From Streptomyces atratus (GTDB taxonomy: Bacteria; Actinomycetota; Actinomycetes; Streptomycetales; Streptomycetaceae), in contig NZ_BMRN01000011.1 of NCBI RefSeq assembly GCF_014648655.1, positions 1 to 64,000 on the forward strand: 64,000 bases of DNA, in the 5' to 3' direction. How positions within the stretch are numbered: position 1 is the first letter of the stretch; the number at the start of each line of letters is the position of its first letter. The notes below the pieces were generated by a model. That model saw only the letters and a program-made list of their open reading frames with translations, was not told where the DNA came from and searched no databases. The position numbers were made by a program, and so were the translations under genes. Positions 36,577-45,714 of the stretch are shown here, piece by piece.

Positions 36577-37619
36577 CAGACGCCGGCCCCGTCGGTGTCG
36601 CGGAAGTCCAGGCCGATGTCGAGGATCGGCGAGGAGTGGGTGAGCGCGCCGACCGCCAGGTAGTCGACGCCCGCTTCCGCGTAGGCGCGTGCGGTGTCGA
36701 GGGAGAGCCGGCCGGAGGACTCCAGGACCGCGCGGCCGCCGACCAGGGCAACCGCCTCGGCCGTCTGCAGCGGGGTGAAGTTGTCCAGCAGGATCAGGTC
36801 GGCGCCCGCGTCGAGGACCTCTCGGACCTGCTGCAGGGTGTCGACCTCGACCTCGATCGGTACGTCCGGGAACTCATCGCGTACGCGCTTGAAGGCCTCG
36901 GCCACGCCGCCCGCCGCGACGACGTGGTTGTCCTTGACCAGCGCCGCGTCCGACAGCGACATGCGGTGGTTGATGCCACCGCCGCAGCGCACCGCGTACT
37001 TCTCCATGGCGCGCAGGCCCGGGGTGGTCTTGCGGGTGTCGCGGACCTTGGCCTTCGTGCCTTCGAGCACATCGGCCCAGGCGCGGGTGGCGGTCGCGAT
37101 GCCGGAGAGCCTGCACAGCAGGTTGAGTGCGCTGCGCTCGCCGGTGAGCAGGTCGCGGGTGCGGGTGGTGACGGTCAGCAGCTTCTGGCCGGGGGCGACG
37201 CGGTCGCCGTCCTCGACGTGGCGCTCGACCGCGAACTCGTCCGTGCAGACGATGGACAGGACGGCCTCGGCGATGCGCAGACCGGCCACGACACCCGCCT
37301 CACGGGCAGTGAAGTCGCCGGTGGCCACGGCGTCCTCCGAAACGGTCGCGACAGTGGTGACGTCGACACCGCCGTCGAGGTCCTCCTCGATGGCGACGTG
37401 CGCGACATCCTCGACCTGGACGGGGTCCAGGCCCGCGTCGGCGAGGAGCTGGGCGAGGTCGGGGTCGAGGCCGCACTCCAGTGGGTCGAGCTCGTAGAAC
37501 TCGTCCCCGCCGCAGCCGCAGCCGTCCCCGCAGCCGCCCGCGGACGGTGCGGGCGCGCCGATCTGGATCAGCGGTACGTCCACGGGTGTGGGGCGCGGAT
37601 TCTCTTCGGGCGTGCTCAC
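36576..37619 (-). CDS. nadC: Nicotinate-nucleotide pyrophosphorylase (carboxylating)
   Basis: A 347-aa quinolinate phosphoribosyltransferase, third step of de novo NAD synthesis. Catalytic-domain motifs include RDTRKTTPGLRAMEKYAV, GGGINHRMSLSDAALVKDNH, IEVEVDTLQQV and DLILLDNFTP. Compared with ~285-residue homologues it has a ~55-residue N-terminal extension with a Cys cluster (CGDGCGCGG, Cys30, 34 and 36). GTG 37619 lies two bases after the nadB stop. Confidence 0.96.
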   Translation of the reverse strand: MSTPEENPRPTPVDVPLIQIGAPAPSAGGCGDGCGCGGDEFYELDPLECGLDPDLAQLLADAGLDPVQVEDVAHVAIEEDLDGGVDVTTVATVSEDAVATGDFTAREAGVVAGLRIAEAVLSIVCTDEFAVERHVEDGDRVAPGQKLLTVTTRTRDLLTGERSALNLLCRLSGIATATRAWADVLEGTKAKVRDTRKTTPGLRAMEKYAVRCGGGINHRMSLSDAALVKDNHVVAAGGVAEAFKRVRDEFPDVPIEVEVDTLQQVREVLDAGADLILLDNFTPLQTAEAVALVGGRAVLESSGRLSLDTARAYAEAGVDYLAVGALTHSSPILDIGLDFRDTDGAGV

Positions 37620-37621
37620 GG

Positions 37622-39364
37622 TTACGGCTCCTCGGTGACGTCGGCGGGGTGAATCAGTGGTGCTGCTGCGCAGTCTGGTACCTGCGTCGGGCGTACGGGC
37701 CCGAATGCCTCGGTCTCCGTCCGACGGAGGACCAGTCGACGCTCCGGGGTGAGCCGGACGACGAGGTGGCGGCGCCAGTTCTCGTCGTCGCGCTCGGGCC
37801 GGTCCTCGCGCCAGTGGCAGCCGCGGGTCTCCTCGCGTCGGCGGGCGGCGGCGACCAGGACGCGCGAGACGAGGAGCAGGTTCGTGGCCTCCCACGCCTC
37901 GACACCGGGCACCGCGACCTTGGGCTCGGCAGCCCCGGCGGCCGCGGCGGCGCTGTTGTGCAGGGCCTCCAGTTCCTCGGCGGCGGCGGCCAGGCTCTCG
38001 GCGGAGCGCAGGACTCCGGCGCCCCGGGTCATGATCCGCTGGATCGTGGCGCGTGCCTCGGGGGCGAGCAGCGGCGAGGGGGCGGGAAGGGTGCCGACTG
38101 TCGCGGCGCCCGCGCTGGGCCGGTCCCCGACGATGTCCGCCGCGATGCGCTCGGCGAATACGAGGCCCTCCAGGAGGGAGTTGGACGCCAGCCGGTTCGC
38201 GCCGTGCACGCCGGTGCAGGCGACCTCGCCGCAGGCGTACAGGCCGGGCACGGTCGTACGTCCCCGCAGGTCGGTGCGGATGCCGCCGGAGGCGTAGTGC
38301 GCGGCGGGGGCGACCGGGATGGGTTCGGTGATCGGGTCGATGCCGTGGGCGCGGCAGGCCGCCAGGATGGTGGGGAAGCGCTGTTCCCACATCGCGGCGC
38401 CGAAGTGGCGGGCGTCGAGATACATGTGCTCGGTGCCGCGCAGCTGCATCTGGCGCGTGATGGCCTTGGCGACGATGTCGCGCGGGGCCAGTTCCGCCAG
38501 TTCGTGCTGCCCGGTCATGAAGCGCGTACCGGACGCGTCGACGAGATGGGCGCCCTCGCCCCGTACCGCCTCCGACACCAGGGGCTGCTGGCCCTCGGAG
38601 CCGGCGCCGAGGAAGAGGACCGTCGGGTGGAACTGGACGAATTCGAGGTCGGAGACCTCCGCACCGGCCCGCAGTGCCAGGGCCACGCCGTCGCCCGTGG
38701 AGACCGCCGGGTTGGTGGTGGCGGAGAAGACCTGGCCCATGCCGCCGGTGGCGAGGACCACCGCGGGGGCGCGGACCGCGCCGACACCGTCGTGCTGGCC
38801 CTCGCCCATGACGTGCAGGGTGACGCCCGCGGTACGGCCTTCGGCATCCGTGAGAAGGTCCAGGACGAGAGCGTTCTCGACGGTGTGCAGGGCGGCTTCG
38901 CGGACCGCTTCGACCAGGGCGCGGGAGATCTCGGCACCCGTCGCGTCACCGCCCGCGTGGGCGATGCGGCGGCGGTGGTGGCCGCCCTCGCGGGTCAGCG
39001 CGATGTCGCCGCTGTCCGTGGTGTCGAAGTGGGCGCCGGTCTCGATCAGCCGCCGTACGGCGTCGGGGCCCTCGGTGACCAGGGTCCGTACCGCGGCCTC
39101 GTCGCACAGGCCCGCGCCCGCGACCAGGGTGTCGTCCAGATGCTGTTCGGGGGTGTCGCCGTCGCCGAGGGCAGCCGCGATGCCGCCCTGCGCCCAGCGG
39201 GTGGAGCCGTCGTCGAGGCGGGCCTTGGTGACCACGACGGTGGCGAGGCCCGCGGCTGCGCAGCGCAGCGCGGTGGTGAGACCGGCCACGCCGGAGCCGA
39301 CCACCACGACGTCGGCGTCGATGGACCAGCCGGGAGCGGGGGCGGTCAGCCGTATTCCGGTCAC
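37622..39364 (-). CDS. nadB: L-aspartate oxidase
   Basis: A 580-aa FAD enzyme making iminoaspartate from aspartate, first step of de novo NAD synthesis. The dinucleotide-binding GSGVAGLTTALRCAAAGL (residues ~27-44), GSTRWAQGGIAAAL, the HPTVLFL strand, GEGAHLVD and CTGVHGANRLASNSLLEGLVF signatures are present, with the helical C-terminal domain. The GTG start at 39364 overlaps the panC stop by four bases. The partner quinolinate synthase gene nadA is not in this window. Confidence 0.97.
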   Translation of the reverse strand: MTGIRLTAPAPGWSIDADVVVVGSGVAGLTTALRCAAAGLATVVVTKARLDDGSTRWAQGGIAAALGDGDTPEQHLDDTLVAGAGLCDEAAVRTLVTEGPDAVRRLIETGAHFDTTDSGDIALTREGGHHRRRIAHAGGDATGAEISRALVEAVREAALHTVENALVLDLLTDAEGRTAGVTLHVMGEGQHDGVGAVRAPAVVLATGGMGQVFSATTNPAVSTGDGVALALRAGAEVSDLEFVQFHPTVLFLGAGSEGQQPLVSEAVRGEGAHLVDASGTRFMTGQHELAELAPRDIVAKAITRQMQLRGTEHMYLDARHFGAAMWEQRFPTILAACRAHGIDPITEPIPVAPAAHYASGGIRTDLRGRTTVPGLYACGEVACTGVHGANRLASNSLLEGLVFAERIAADIVGDRPSAGAATVGTLPAPSPLLAPEARATIQRIMTRGAGVLRSAESLAAAAEELEALHNSAAAAAGAAEPKVAVPGVEAWEATNLLLVSRVLVAAARRREETRGCHWREDRPERDDENWRRHLVVRLTPERRLVLRRTETEAFGPVRPTQVPDCAAAPLIHPADVTEEP

Positions 39365-40440
39365 GTGGTGGCTCCGAAGGTCAGCGGGATGTTGTCGATC
39401 AGGCGGGTCTTGCCGACCTTCGCGGCGATGGCGAGGATCGCGTCACCGGTGGTGCGGTCGTCGGGGATCTCGGTGAAGTCGGCCGGGTCCACGAGCGCGA
39501 GGTAGTCCAGGGCGAGCGGCGGCTGTTCGGCGGCCGCGTCGTCGAGGATCAACTGCGCGGCGGCGCGTACCGCCGCGGGTCCGTCCACGGGGCGGGCCAG
39601 CGCCACCGCCTGGGTGTCGGCGGCCGCGCGGGTCTCACCGAGCGCGGTGAGCGCGGCGGCCCTGCCGGTGGTCGCCGCAGTGGTCTGCGCGCGGGCATGC
39701 AGCGCCTGCTGGGCGGCGAGCCTGTCCCGCGCGGCGAACAGGGCCCGGGACAGGGCGAGGGCGGTGTGCCGTTCCTCGGCGTCCAGGAAGCGGTTGCGGC
39801 TGGAGAGCGCGAGGCCGTCCGGTTCGCGGACCGTCTCCACGCCGACGATCTCCACGGGGAAGTTCAGATCGCGCACCATGCGGCGGATCAGCGCCAGCTG
39901 CTGGGCGTCCTTCTGCCCGTAGAACGCGGTGTCGGGGCGGGTGAGGTGCAGGAGCTTGGCGACGACGGTGAGCATCCCGTCGAAGTGCCCGGGGCGGGAG
40001 GCTCCTTCGAGCCGCTCGCCCATGGGGCCCGCCGAGATCCGGACCTGCGGTTCACCACCGGGGTAGAGCTCGTCGACGGACGGCGCGAAGACCGCGTCCG
40101 CCCCGGCGGCGCCGGCCACGGCGAGATCGGCGTCGAGGGTGCGGGGGTAGCGCTCCAGGTCGGCGGCCTCGCCGAACTGGAGCGGGTTGACGAAGACGGT
40201 GACGACGACCTGGCCGTCCGTGCCCGCGGCCGCACGTGCGGTACGGATCAGGGTGGCGTGCCCCTCGTGCAGGGCGCCCATGGTCATGACCACGGCCCGT
40301 TGCCCCTTGAGGGGGGCGAACGCGGCGAGTTCGGCGGCCGTACGGAGAAGGGTGGCGGCGGGGGCGGTGCCGGGCGTGCGGGGCGGGGCAGCGGCGTGGG
40401 GCCTACCGGACGTGCCGGGCCTGCCGGTCCTGTTTGTCAT
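39361..40440 (-). CDS. panC: Pantothenate synthetase
   Basis: A 359-aa ligase condensing pantoate and beta-alanine with ATP. The nucleotide-binding MGALHEGHATLI (HIGH-like), VFVNPLQFG, YGQKDAQQLALIRRMVRDLN and LALSSRNRFL (KMSKS-like region) motifs are complete. About 30 residues of Pro/Ala-rich N-terminus precede the domain, making it longer than the usual ~285; further length comes from an Ala-rich insertion in the C-terminal part. ATG 40440 overlaps the upstream stop by four bases (ATGA). It supplies the substrate of coaX three genes on. Confidence 0.96.
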   Translation of the reverse strand: MTNRTGRPGTSGRPHAAAPPRTPGTAPAATLLRTAAELAAFAPLKGQRAVVMTMGALHEGHATLIRTARAAAGTDGQVVVTVFVNPLQFGEAADLERYPRTLDADLAVAGAAGADAVFAPSVDELYPGGEPQVRISAGPMGERLEGASRPGHFDGMLTVVAKLLHLTRPDTAFYGQKDAQQLALIRRMVRDLNFPVEIVGVETVREPDGLALSSRNRFLDAEERHTALALSRALFAARDRLAAQQALHARAQTTAATTGRAAALTALGETRAAADTQAVALARPVDGPAAVRAAAQLILDDAAAEQPPLALDYLALVDPADFTEIPDDRTTGDAILAIAAKVGKTRLIDNIPLTFGATT

Positions 40441-41387
40441 CGGGACTCCTGTGATCCGGTGCCGCCCGTCGTACCGGCGCCGTCGGCCAGGACTCCGAGC
40501 AGGTCCTCGGCCAGCTCCGGCTTGAGCATGCCGTGGGCGAGTGCGCGGTCGGCGGTGGCGCGGGCCATCGCGACATAACCGGCCACGGCCTGCGGAGCGT
40601 GCCTGCGCAGCTCGCCGATGTGCGCGGCGACCGTGCCCGCGTCGCCGCGGGCCACGGGGCCGGTCAGCGCGGCATCGCCGGAGCGCAGGGCATTGTCGAG
40701 CGCGGCGCCCAGGAGGGGGCCGAGCATCCGGTCGGGGGCGGCGACCCCGGCCGTACGCAGCAGCTCCATCGACTGGGCGACCAGGGTGACCAGGTGATTC
40801 GCGCCGAGGGCGAGCGCCGCGTGGTAGAGCGGGCGGGACTCCTCCGCGATCCATTCGGGCTCGCCGCCCATCTCGATGACCAGCGCCTCGGCCGCGAGCC
40901 GCAGCTCCTCGGGGGCGGTCACGCCGAAGGAGCAGCCGGCCAGCCGCTGGACGTCGACCGAGGTGCCGGTGAACGTCATCGCCGGGTGCAGGGCGAGCGG
41001 CAGGGCGCCGGCCCGCAGAGCCGGGTCCAGCACCTTCGTCCCGTAACGCCCCGACGTGTGGACGATCAGCTGCCCCGGCCGCACGGCGCCGGTCTCGGCG
41101 AGGCCCTCGACCAGGCCGGGCAACGCGTCATCGGGAACGGTCAGCAGCACCAGTTCGGCGCGCGCGAGGACTTCGGCGGGCGGCACCAGCGGTACGTCGG
41201 GGAGCAGGGCAGCAGCCCTGCGCACGGACGCGTCGGAGACGCCCGACACGGCTACCGGCCGGTGCCCGGCGAGTTGCAGGGACGCGGCGAGAGCGGGGCC
41301 GACGCGGCCCGCGCCCACGACGCCGACCGTGAGGCGGGCGGGGCGGTCCCTCGCGTCGAGGGGCTCCTTGGGGACTGTTGCATTCAC
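40437..41387 (-). CDS. Rossmann-like / DUF2520 protein
   Basis: A 316-aa protein and first gene of the NAD/CoA operon. An N-terminal NAD(P)-binding domain (VGVVGAGRVGPALAASLQLAG, HTSGRYGTKVLDPALRAGA) is followed by the all-helical DUF2520 domain (YHAALALGANHLVTLVAQSM, GPVARGDAGTVAAHIGEL). It resembles 6-phosphogluconate-type or ketopantoate-type dehydrogenases; given its neighbour panC, a role in pantoate supply is a reasonable but untested guess. GTG 41387 precedes the first motif by ~20 residues. It overlaps panC by four bases. Confidence 0.9.
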   Translation of the reverse strand: MNATVPKEPLDARDRPARLTVGVVGAGRVGPALAASLQLAGHRPVAVSGVSDASVRRAAALLPDVPLVPPAEVLARAELVLLTVPDDALPGLVEGLAETGAVRPGQLIVHTSGRYGTKVLDPALRAGALPLALHPAMTFTGTSVDVQRLAGCSFGVTAPEELRLAAEALVIEMGGEPEWIAEESRPLYHAALALGANHLVTLVAQSMELLRTAGVAAPDRMLGPLLGAALDNALRSGDAALTGPVARGDAGTVAAHIGELRRHAPQAVAGYVAMARATADRALAHGMLKPELAEDLLGVLADGAGTTGGTGSQESR

Positions 41388-41577
41388 GCGGCGGTGGCCT
41401 TCCGTTCCAGTCCGCGGGGGGTACCGGACGATTTCTCTGCATGCTACGCCAGCGTTTCGTCCTGGCTCCTGGCTGTCCACAGCCTGTGGGAAAAGTCCGG
41501 GCGGGGGCGCGACCCGAGGCCCGGCTGAACCCGGAAATCGTTCGGGCCCGAGCTGCGCTCTGCGTGATGATCGTCCC

Positions 41578-42837
41578 ATGACAGACATGGCGGGCACGGG
41601 CGAGCAGGCACGGCAGCGGCAGGCGCATGAGGGGGCACGGAGCGACGCGCAGGAGCGGGAGCCGAACGGGGCACGGAGCGACGCGCAGGAGCAGGACCGG
41701 TCGCAGGAGGCTGCGCAGCGTCTGCGCAGGCTGAACGCCTGGCGTGCGGCCGCACGGGCACTGGACCGGCCGCCCGTGGAGCTCTTGCTCGGTGAGCGGC
41801 TGGCCGCTCTGGCGGCGGGAGCCGGTGCAGTCATCGATCTCGACCGACCTGCAGACACGTACGGCGACGGAGTGGTCGCCGAGCTGGAGGGACGGATCGC
41901 GGACCTGCTGGGCATGGAGGCCGCCGCGTTCTTCCCGACAGGGACGATGGCCCAGCAGGTCGCGCTGCGGTGCTGGGCCGGACGGACCGGCAATTCCACA
42001 GTGGCGCTGCATCCCCTGGCGCACCCCGAGGTGCACGAGCGCGGCGCGCTCGAGGCGGTGAGCGGGCTGCGTACCGTCCATCCGACGTCCGAGCCCCGGC
42101 TGCCCACGGCGCAGGAGATCCGCGACTTCGCCGAGCCGTTCGGCACGATGATGCTGGAACTGCCGTTGCGCGATGCCGGTTTCGTCCTGCCGACGTGGGA
42201 GGAGCTGGAGGCCGTGGTGGCAGCAGCGCGGGAACGCGATGCAGTGGTGCACTTCGACGGCGCGCGGCTTTGGGAATGCGCCTCCCATTTCGGGCGGGAG
42301 CTGCCGGAGATCGCAGCGCTCGCGGACAGCGTGTACGTGTCGTTCTACAAGTCCCTCGGCGGAATCTCCGGGGCCGCGCTGGCCGGTCCCGAGTCGCTGA
42401 TCGAGGAGGCCCGCACCTGGCGCCACCGGTACGGCGGGCAGCTCTTCCAGCAGTTCCCGGCGGCGCTCGCCGCCCTGATAGGCCTGGAGCAGGAACTGCC
42501 GCAGCTGCCTTCGTACGTGGCACACGCGAAGCTGGTGGCCGAGACGCTGACCGAGAGCTTCCCCGCGGCCGGCGCCGGTTGGTTCCGGGTACATCCGAAG
42601 CCGCCGCACACACACCAGTTCCAGGTGTGGCTGCCGTACGAGGCGGATGTTCTGACGGAGGCATCCGTGCGGCAGGCGGAGGAGACGGGCGTGGCGTTCT
42701 TCCGTCGCTGGTTCCCCGCGGCTTCCGGGCCGCCCGGGGTGTCGTTCACCGAGGTCACGGTGGGGCGGGAAGGGCTGGAGTGGACGGCGGCGGATGTACG
42801 GGCGGCGGTGGGGGAGTTCATGAAGCGGCTGGCTTAG
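41578..42837 (+). CDS. Threonine aldolase-like PLP enzyme (beta-eliminating lyase family)
   Basis: A 419-aa fold-type I PLP enzyme. Motifs include YGDGVVAELEGRIADLLGME, FFPTGTMAQQVALRCW, HFDGARLWECA (PLP-contacting Asp) and SVYVSFYKSLGGISGAAL with the expected PLP Lys in FYKSLGG. The family cleaves beta-hydroxy amino acids such as threonine to glycine and aldehyde. The first ~55 residues are low-complexity, with an 8-residue duplication (GARSDAQE) encoded by a direct repeat; the true domain starts near RLRRLNAWRAAARAL. Its 3' end faces a short minus-strand gene. Confidence 0.9.
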   Translation: MTDMAGTGEQARQRQAHEGARSDAQEREPNGARSDAQEQDRSQEAAQRLRRLNAWRAAARALDRPPVELLLGERLAALAAGAGAVIDLDRPADTYGDGVVAELEGRIADLLGMEAAAFFPTGTMAQQVALRCWAGRTGNSTVALHPLAHPEVHERGALEAVSGLRTVHPTSEPRLPTAQEIRDFAEPFGTMMLELPLRDAGFVLPTWEELEAVVAAARERDAVVHFDGARLWECASHFGRELPEIAALADSVYVSFYKSLGGISGAALAGPESLIEEARTWRHRYGGQLFQQFPAALAALIGLEQELPQLPSYVAHAKLVAETLTESFPAAGAGWFRVHPKPPHTHQFQVWLPYEADVLTEASVRQAEETGVAFFRRWFPAASGPPGVSFTEVTVGREGLEWTAADVRAAVGEFMKRLA

Positions 42838-42907
42838 CAGGAGTTGGCCGGGCCGGCCGGGAGCACCGGACACATGCGCTCCGGGCCCCTCCCGGACGGT
42901 TGCGCCC

Positions 42908-43150
42908 TCAGGCCCCGGACGGACCGGATGCGCCGGGCCGGGCGGTGCGGTGGCGTCGGGTGAACAGGGCCCGCAGCGCCGTCCGTCGGCGGCGGCGCGC
43001 CGGGCGGCCCGCGATCACCGCGTCGAAGCGGCGCCGGTCGCGTGCCTCGCGCACCACCTCCCAGTCGTGCCGGCCCGGCGGTGGCGGCGGCGCTTCCCCC
43101 CGCTGAGCTGCGCGACAGCTGTCGATCATGTGCTGCTGAATGGCGTCCAT
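42908..43150 (-). CDS. Small conserved basic protein, unknown function
   Basis: An 80-aa protein. The N-terminus MDAIQQHMIDSCRAAQRGE, a Pro run, then HDWEVVREARDRRRFDAVI and a strongly Arg-rich C-terminal half with a second Arg cluster (RTALRALFTRRHR) are visible. I recall similar short proteins in other streptomycetes, but no domain or function is known to me. It is divergent from the ArsR/DUF5937 gene and convergent with the aldolase-like gene. Confidence 0.72.
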   Translation of the reverse strand: MDAIQQHMIDSCRAAQRGEAPPPPPGRHDWEVVREARDRRRFDAVIAGRPARRRRRTALRALFTRRHRTARPGASGPSGA

Positions 43151-43249
43151 AGACTCAGCGTGGGCCGGTCCCGGCCCGCCCCGCCCGTCGATTGACGACC
43201 ACCGTCAAACGGCGCGTGGCCCGCTGCGCGCACCCCGCACTATGGAGAG

Positions 43250-44368
43250 GTGAGCGTGCACATCGACATCGCGGGGCTGGCGCCCGAGCGCATCGTTTTC
43301 GAGACCTCCCCCCTCGCCGAGCTGGGGCTGGCCCTGCACGCCCTCTCCGAGCCGGGGCACCACCCGGGCCTGCACGGCTGGGCGACAGCGACCACGAGCG
43401 CGCTGGAGCCCGATCTCGCCGACCGGCTGCACGAGGCCGACTTCCTGTGGCGCCACACGTTCTCGGACGTCTTCATGCCGTTCGCCGGGGTCCGTGGCGG
43501 CAACGGCAGGACGGGGGCGAACCTCGCCGAGGACCTGGACATCCTCGACCGACTGGACGACGAACGGTTCGTCTCCGCCGCCCTGGAGTTCACCTGCCAC
43601 AGCCTGTACGGAACGGGCGCGCCGTCGCCGCTCAGCAACGTGACGATGCGCGCCCGCGCCCTGGACATGGCGGCAGCGCGCGGCCCCCGGCAGGTGGAGT
43701 TCACCGAGCAGCTGCTGAGCGACCCCACCTCCGTACGCCGCTGGATCCGGCGTCTGTTCGAGGACTGCGACCAGGCGTTCTTCGCCGACACCTGGCGGCG
43801 GGTACAGGTCCAGCTGGTCGCCGACGCCCGGCACAAGACGGATCTGCTGCGGCGCAAAGGGCTCGGCGAGGCGGTGGGCGCGGTGTCCCCGGCCCTGTCG
43901 ATCGACGAGGCCGGGACCCGGATCAGCGCCGACAAGCTGACCGAGGGCCGGACCGACGCGGCCGACCCCGCCATCGGCCCCGGGCTCACCCTCATCCCGT
44001 CCACCTTCGGCTGGCCGCACCTGAATCTGCTGCACGCGCCGGGCTGGCGTCCGGTGATCCACTACCCGGTGCACCACCCCGAGCTGCCCTCCCCCGCCTC
44101 CGTGGAACTGCTCCAACTGCGCATGGATGCGCTGGCCCACCCGATGCGGATGCGCCTGTGCCGCCACCTCGCCCGTTCCGCGCACACGACCGGTGAACTC
44201 GCCGACACGTACGGCATCACGGCACCCGAGGTCTCCCGGCATCTCACGGTGCTGAAGAAGGCCGGCCTGGTCACCACCCGGCGACGCGGCCGGTACGTGC
44301 TGCACCAGCTGGACCTGACCGTGGTGGCACGGCTCGGCAGCGACTTCCTGGAGGGCATCCTGCGCTGA
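43250..44368 (+). CDS. DUF5937 / ArsR-type transcriptional regulator
   Basis: A 372-aa regulator. The long N-terminal part (residues ~1-270: HIDIAGLAPERIVFETSP, GPRQVEFTEQLL, LIPSTFGWPHLNLLHAPGW) matches the DUF5937-type ligand-sensing region. The C-terminal ~85 residues are an ArsR winged helix (LQLRMDALAHPMRMRLCRHLA, TTGELADTYGITAPEVSRHLTVLKKAGLV). A GTG at 43256 with GGAGAGG five bases upstream is an equally good start, two residues shorter. It ends 12 bp from the convergent TmrB-like gene. Confidence 0.88.
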   Translation: MSVHIDIAGLAPERIVFETSPLAELGLALHALSEPGHHPGLHGWATATTSALEPDLADRLHEADFLWRHTFSDVFMPFAGVRGGNGRTGANLAEDLDILDRLDDERFVSAALEFTCHSLYGTGAPSPLSNVTMRARALDMAAARGPRQVEFTEQLLSDPTSVRRWIRRLFEDCDQAFFADTWRRVQVQLVADARHKTDLLRRKGLGEAVGAVSPALSIDEAGTRISADKLTEGRTDAADPAIGPGLTLIPSTFGWPHLNLLHAPGWRPVIHYPVHHPELPSPASVELLQLRMDALAHPMRMRLCRHLARSAHTTGELADTYGITAPEVSRHLTVLKKAGLVTTRRRGRYVLHQLDLTVVARLGSDFLEGILR

Positions 44369-44380
44369 GCCGTGGCAGCT

Positions 44381-44989
44381 TCAGTCGAAGCGGATGTGTT
44401 TGATGCCCGTCCAGGTACGCCGCACCCGGTGCCGCAGCGTGCTGTCCCGGTCCGGCAACACGGTCAGCCCCGCCGATCCGGCGATCCGGTCGGCGACCTG
44501 CGGGATCGTCAGCCGGTCGGTGCGCAGGTGCTCGGCGAACTCCGGCTCCGCGAGCCGCTCCAGGCAGTGATCCAGCTTCTGTACGGCGAAACTCTCCCGC
44601 TTCAGCCCGCGCCCGAGCCCACGTTCGGACAGCCGGCGCAGCACCGTGGCCCGCTCGGCGAGCAGCGCGAAGTGGTGCACCGTGTGTCCGTCGTCGCGCA
44701 GCCGCCCGATGATCTCGGCGAAGTAGCCGGGGTCGACGAGCGTCATCGGAACGATCACCGGCCCCGGATGACCCCGCGACGCCAGTTCCAGCACCTCGCG
44801 AACGGCGTCGCGCCAGGCCGTCAGATCCTGGAAGTCACCGCGCAGTCCGGGCGGCAGCATCCGGTGCAGCCCAAACCCGACGCGCTCGGGGTCGCAGACC
44901 ACGCTGCCGGGCAGCCGCCGATTCAGCTCATACGCCGTTTGCGTCTTGCCACCGCCGAACGGTCCGTTGATCCAGAGCAGCGCGCCCAC
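44381..44989 (-). CDS. TmrB-like P-loop ATPase/kinase
   Basis: A 202-aa P-loop protein starting MGALLWINGPFGGGKTQTA (Walker A GPFGGGKT). The conserved stretches VVCDPERVGFGLHRMLPP, GPVIVPMTLVDPGYFAEIIGRLRDDGHTVHHF and GIKHIRFD at the C-terminus closely resemble B. subtilis TmrB, an ATP-binding tunicamycin-resistance protein, so drug binding or modification is a fair inference. It starts three bases after the response-regulator stop, on the same strand, so it is likely part of the two-component operon. Confidence 0.85.
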   Translation of the reverse strand: MGALLWINGPFGGGKTQTAYELNRRLPGSVVCDPERVGFGLHRMLPPGLRGDFQDLTAWRDAVREVLELASRGHPGPVIVPMTLVDPGYFAEIIGRLRDDGHTVHHFALLAERATVLRRLSERGLGRGLKRESFAVQKLDHCLERLAEPEFAEHLRTDRLTIPQVADRIAGSAGLTVLPDRDSTLRHRVRRTWTGIKHIRFD

Positions 44990-44992
44990 GGG

Positions 44993-45670
44993 TCAGCCCA
45001 CACCGCCGCCGCCGGCCCGGACCAGCCCCGTCTCGTACGCGAGGACGACGACCTGCACCCGGTCGCGCAGGCTCAGCTTGGTGAGGATGCGGCCCACGTG
45101 CGTCTTCACGGTCGCCTCGGAGAGCACCAGGCGGGCCGCGATCTCGCCGTTCGACAGGCCCTGCGCGACCAGCAGCATCACTTCGCGCTCGCGTTCGGTG
45201 AGCTTGCCGATGCCCTTGTGCTGCGGTTCGCTGTTGCCGCTCGGCAGCATCGGTGAGAAGCGGTCGAGCAGCCGGCGGGTGGTGGACGGGGCGACGACGG
45301 CGTCGCCGCTGTGCACGGAGCGGATGGCGGCGAGCAGTTCGGCGGGCGGCACATCCTTGAGCATGAAGCCGCTGGCCCCGGCCTTCAGCCCGGAGAAGGC
45401 GTACTCGTCGAGGTCGAACGTGGTCAGGATGAGCACCTTGGGCGCATCCGGCTGCGCACAGATGCGACGGGTGGCCTCGACGCCGTCCAGCCTCGGCATC
45501 CGGACATCCATCAGCACCACATCGACGGCGGTGGAGCGCAGTATCTCGATCGCCTCCGCGCCGTCACCGGCCTCGGCCACGACCTCCATGTCCGGCTGGG
45601 CGGCGAGCACCATCCGGAAGCCGGTGCGCAGCAGCACCTGGTCGTCGACGAGCATCACGCGGATGGCCAT
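44993..45670 (-). CDS. NarL/LuxR-family response regulator
   Basis: A 225-aa regulator. The receiver domain (MAIRVMLVDDQVLLRTGF, phospho-acceptor in DVVLMDVRMPRLDG, Lys in LLDxxKAGASGFMLKD-type region) is followed by a LuxR helix-turn-helix (LTEREREVMLLVAQGLSN, LVLSEATVKTHVGRIL). ATG 45670 has AGGA seven bases upstream; the frame extends ten codons further but without conservation. Its kinase is encoded 44 bp upstream and the TmrB-like gene follows. Confidence 0.95.
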   Translation of the reverse strand: MAIRVMLVDDQVLLRTGFRMVLAAQPDMEVVAEAGDGAEAIEILRSTAVDVVLMDVRMPRLDGVEATRRICAQPDAPKVLILTTFDLDEYAFSGLKAGASGFMLKDVPPAELLAAIRSVHSGDAVVAPSTTRRLLDRFSPMLPSGNSEPQHKGIGKLTEREREVMLLVAQGLSNGEIAARLVLSEATVKTHVGRILTKLSLRDRVQVVVLAYETGLVRAGGGGVG

Positions 45671-45714
45671 GAGGTGTCCTGTCTCCTGTCTGTCCTGCAA
45701 AAAAATCCGAAGCC

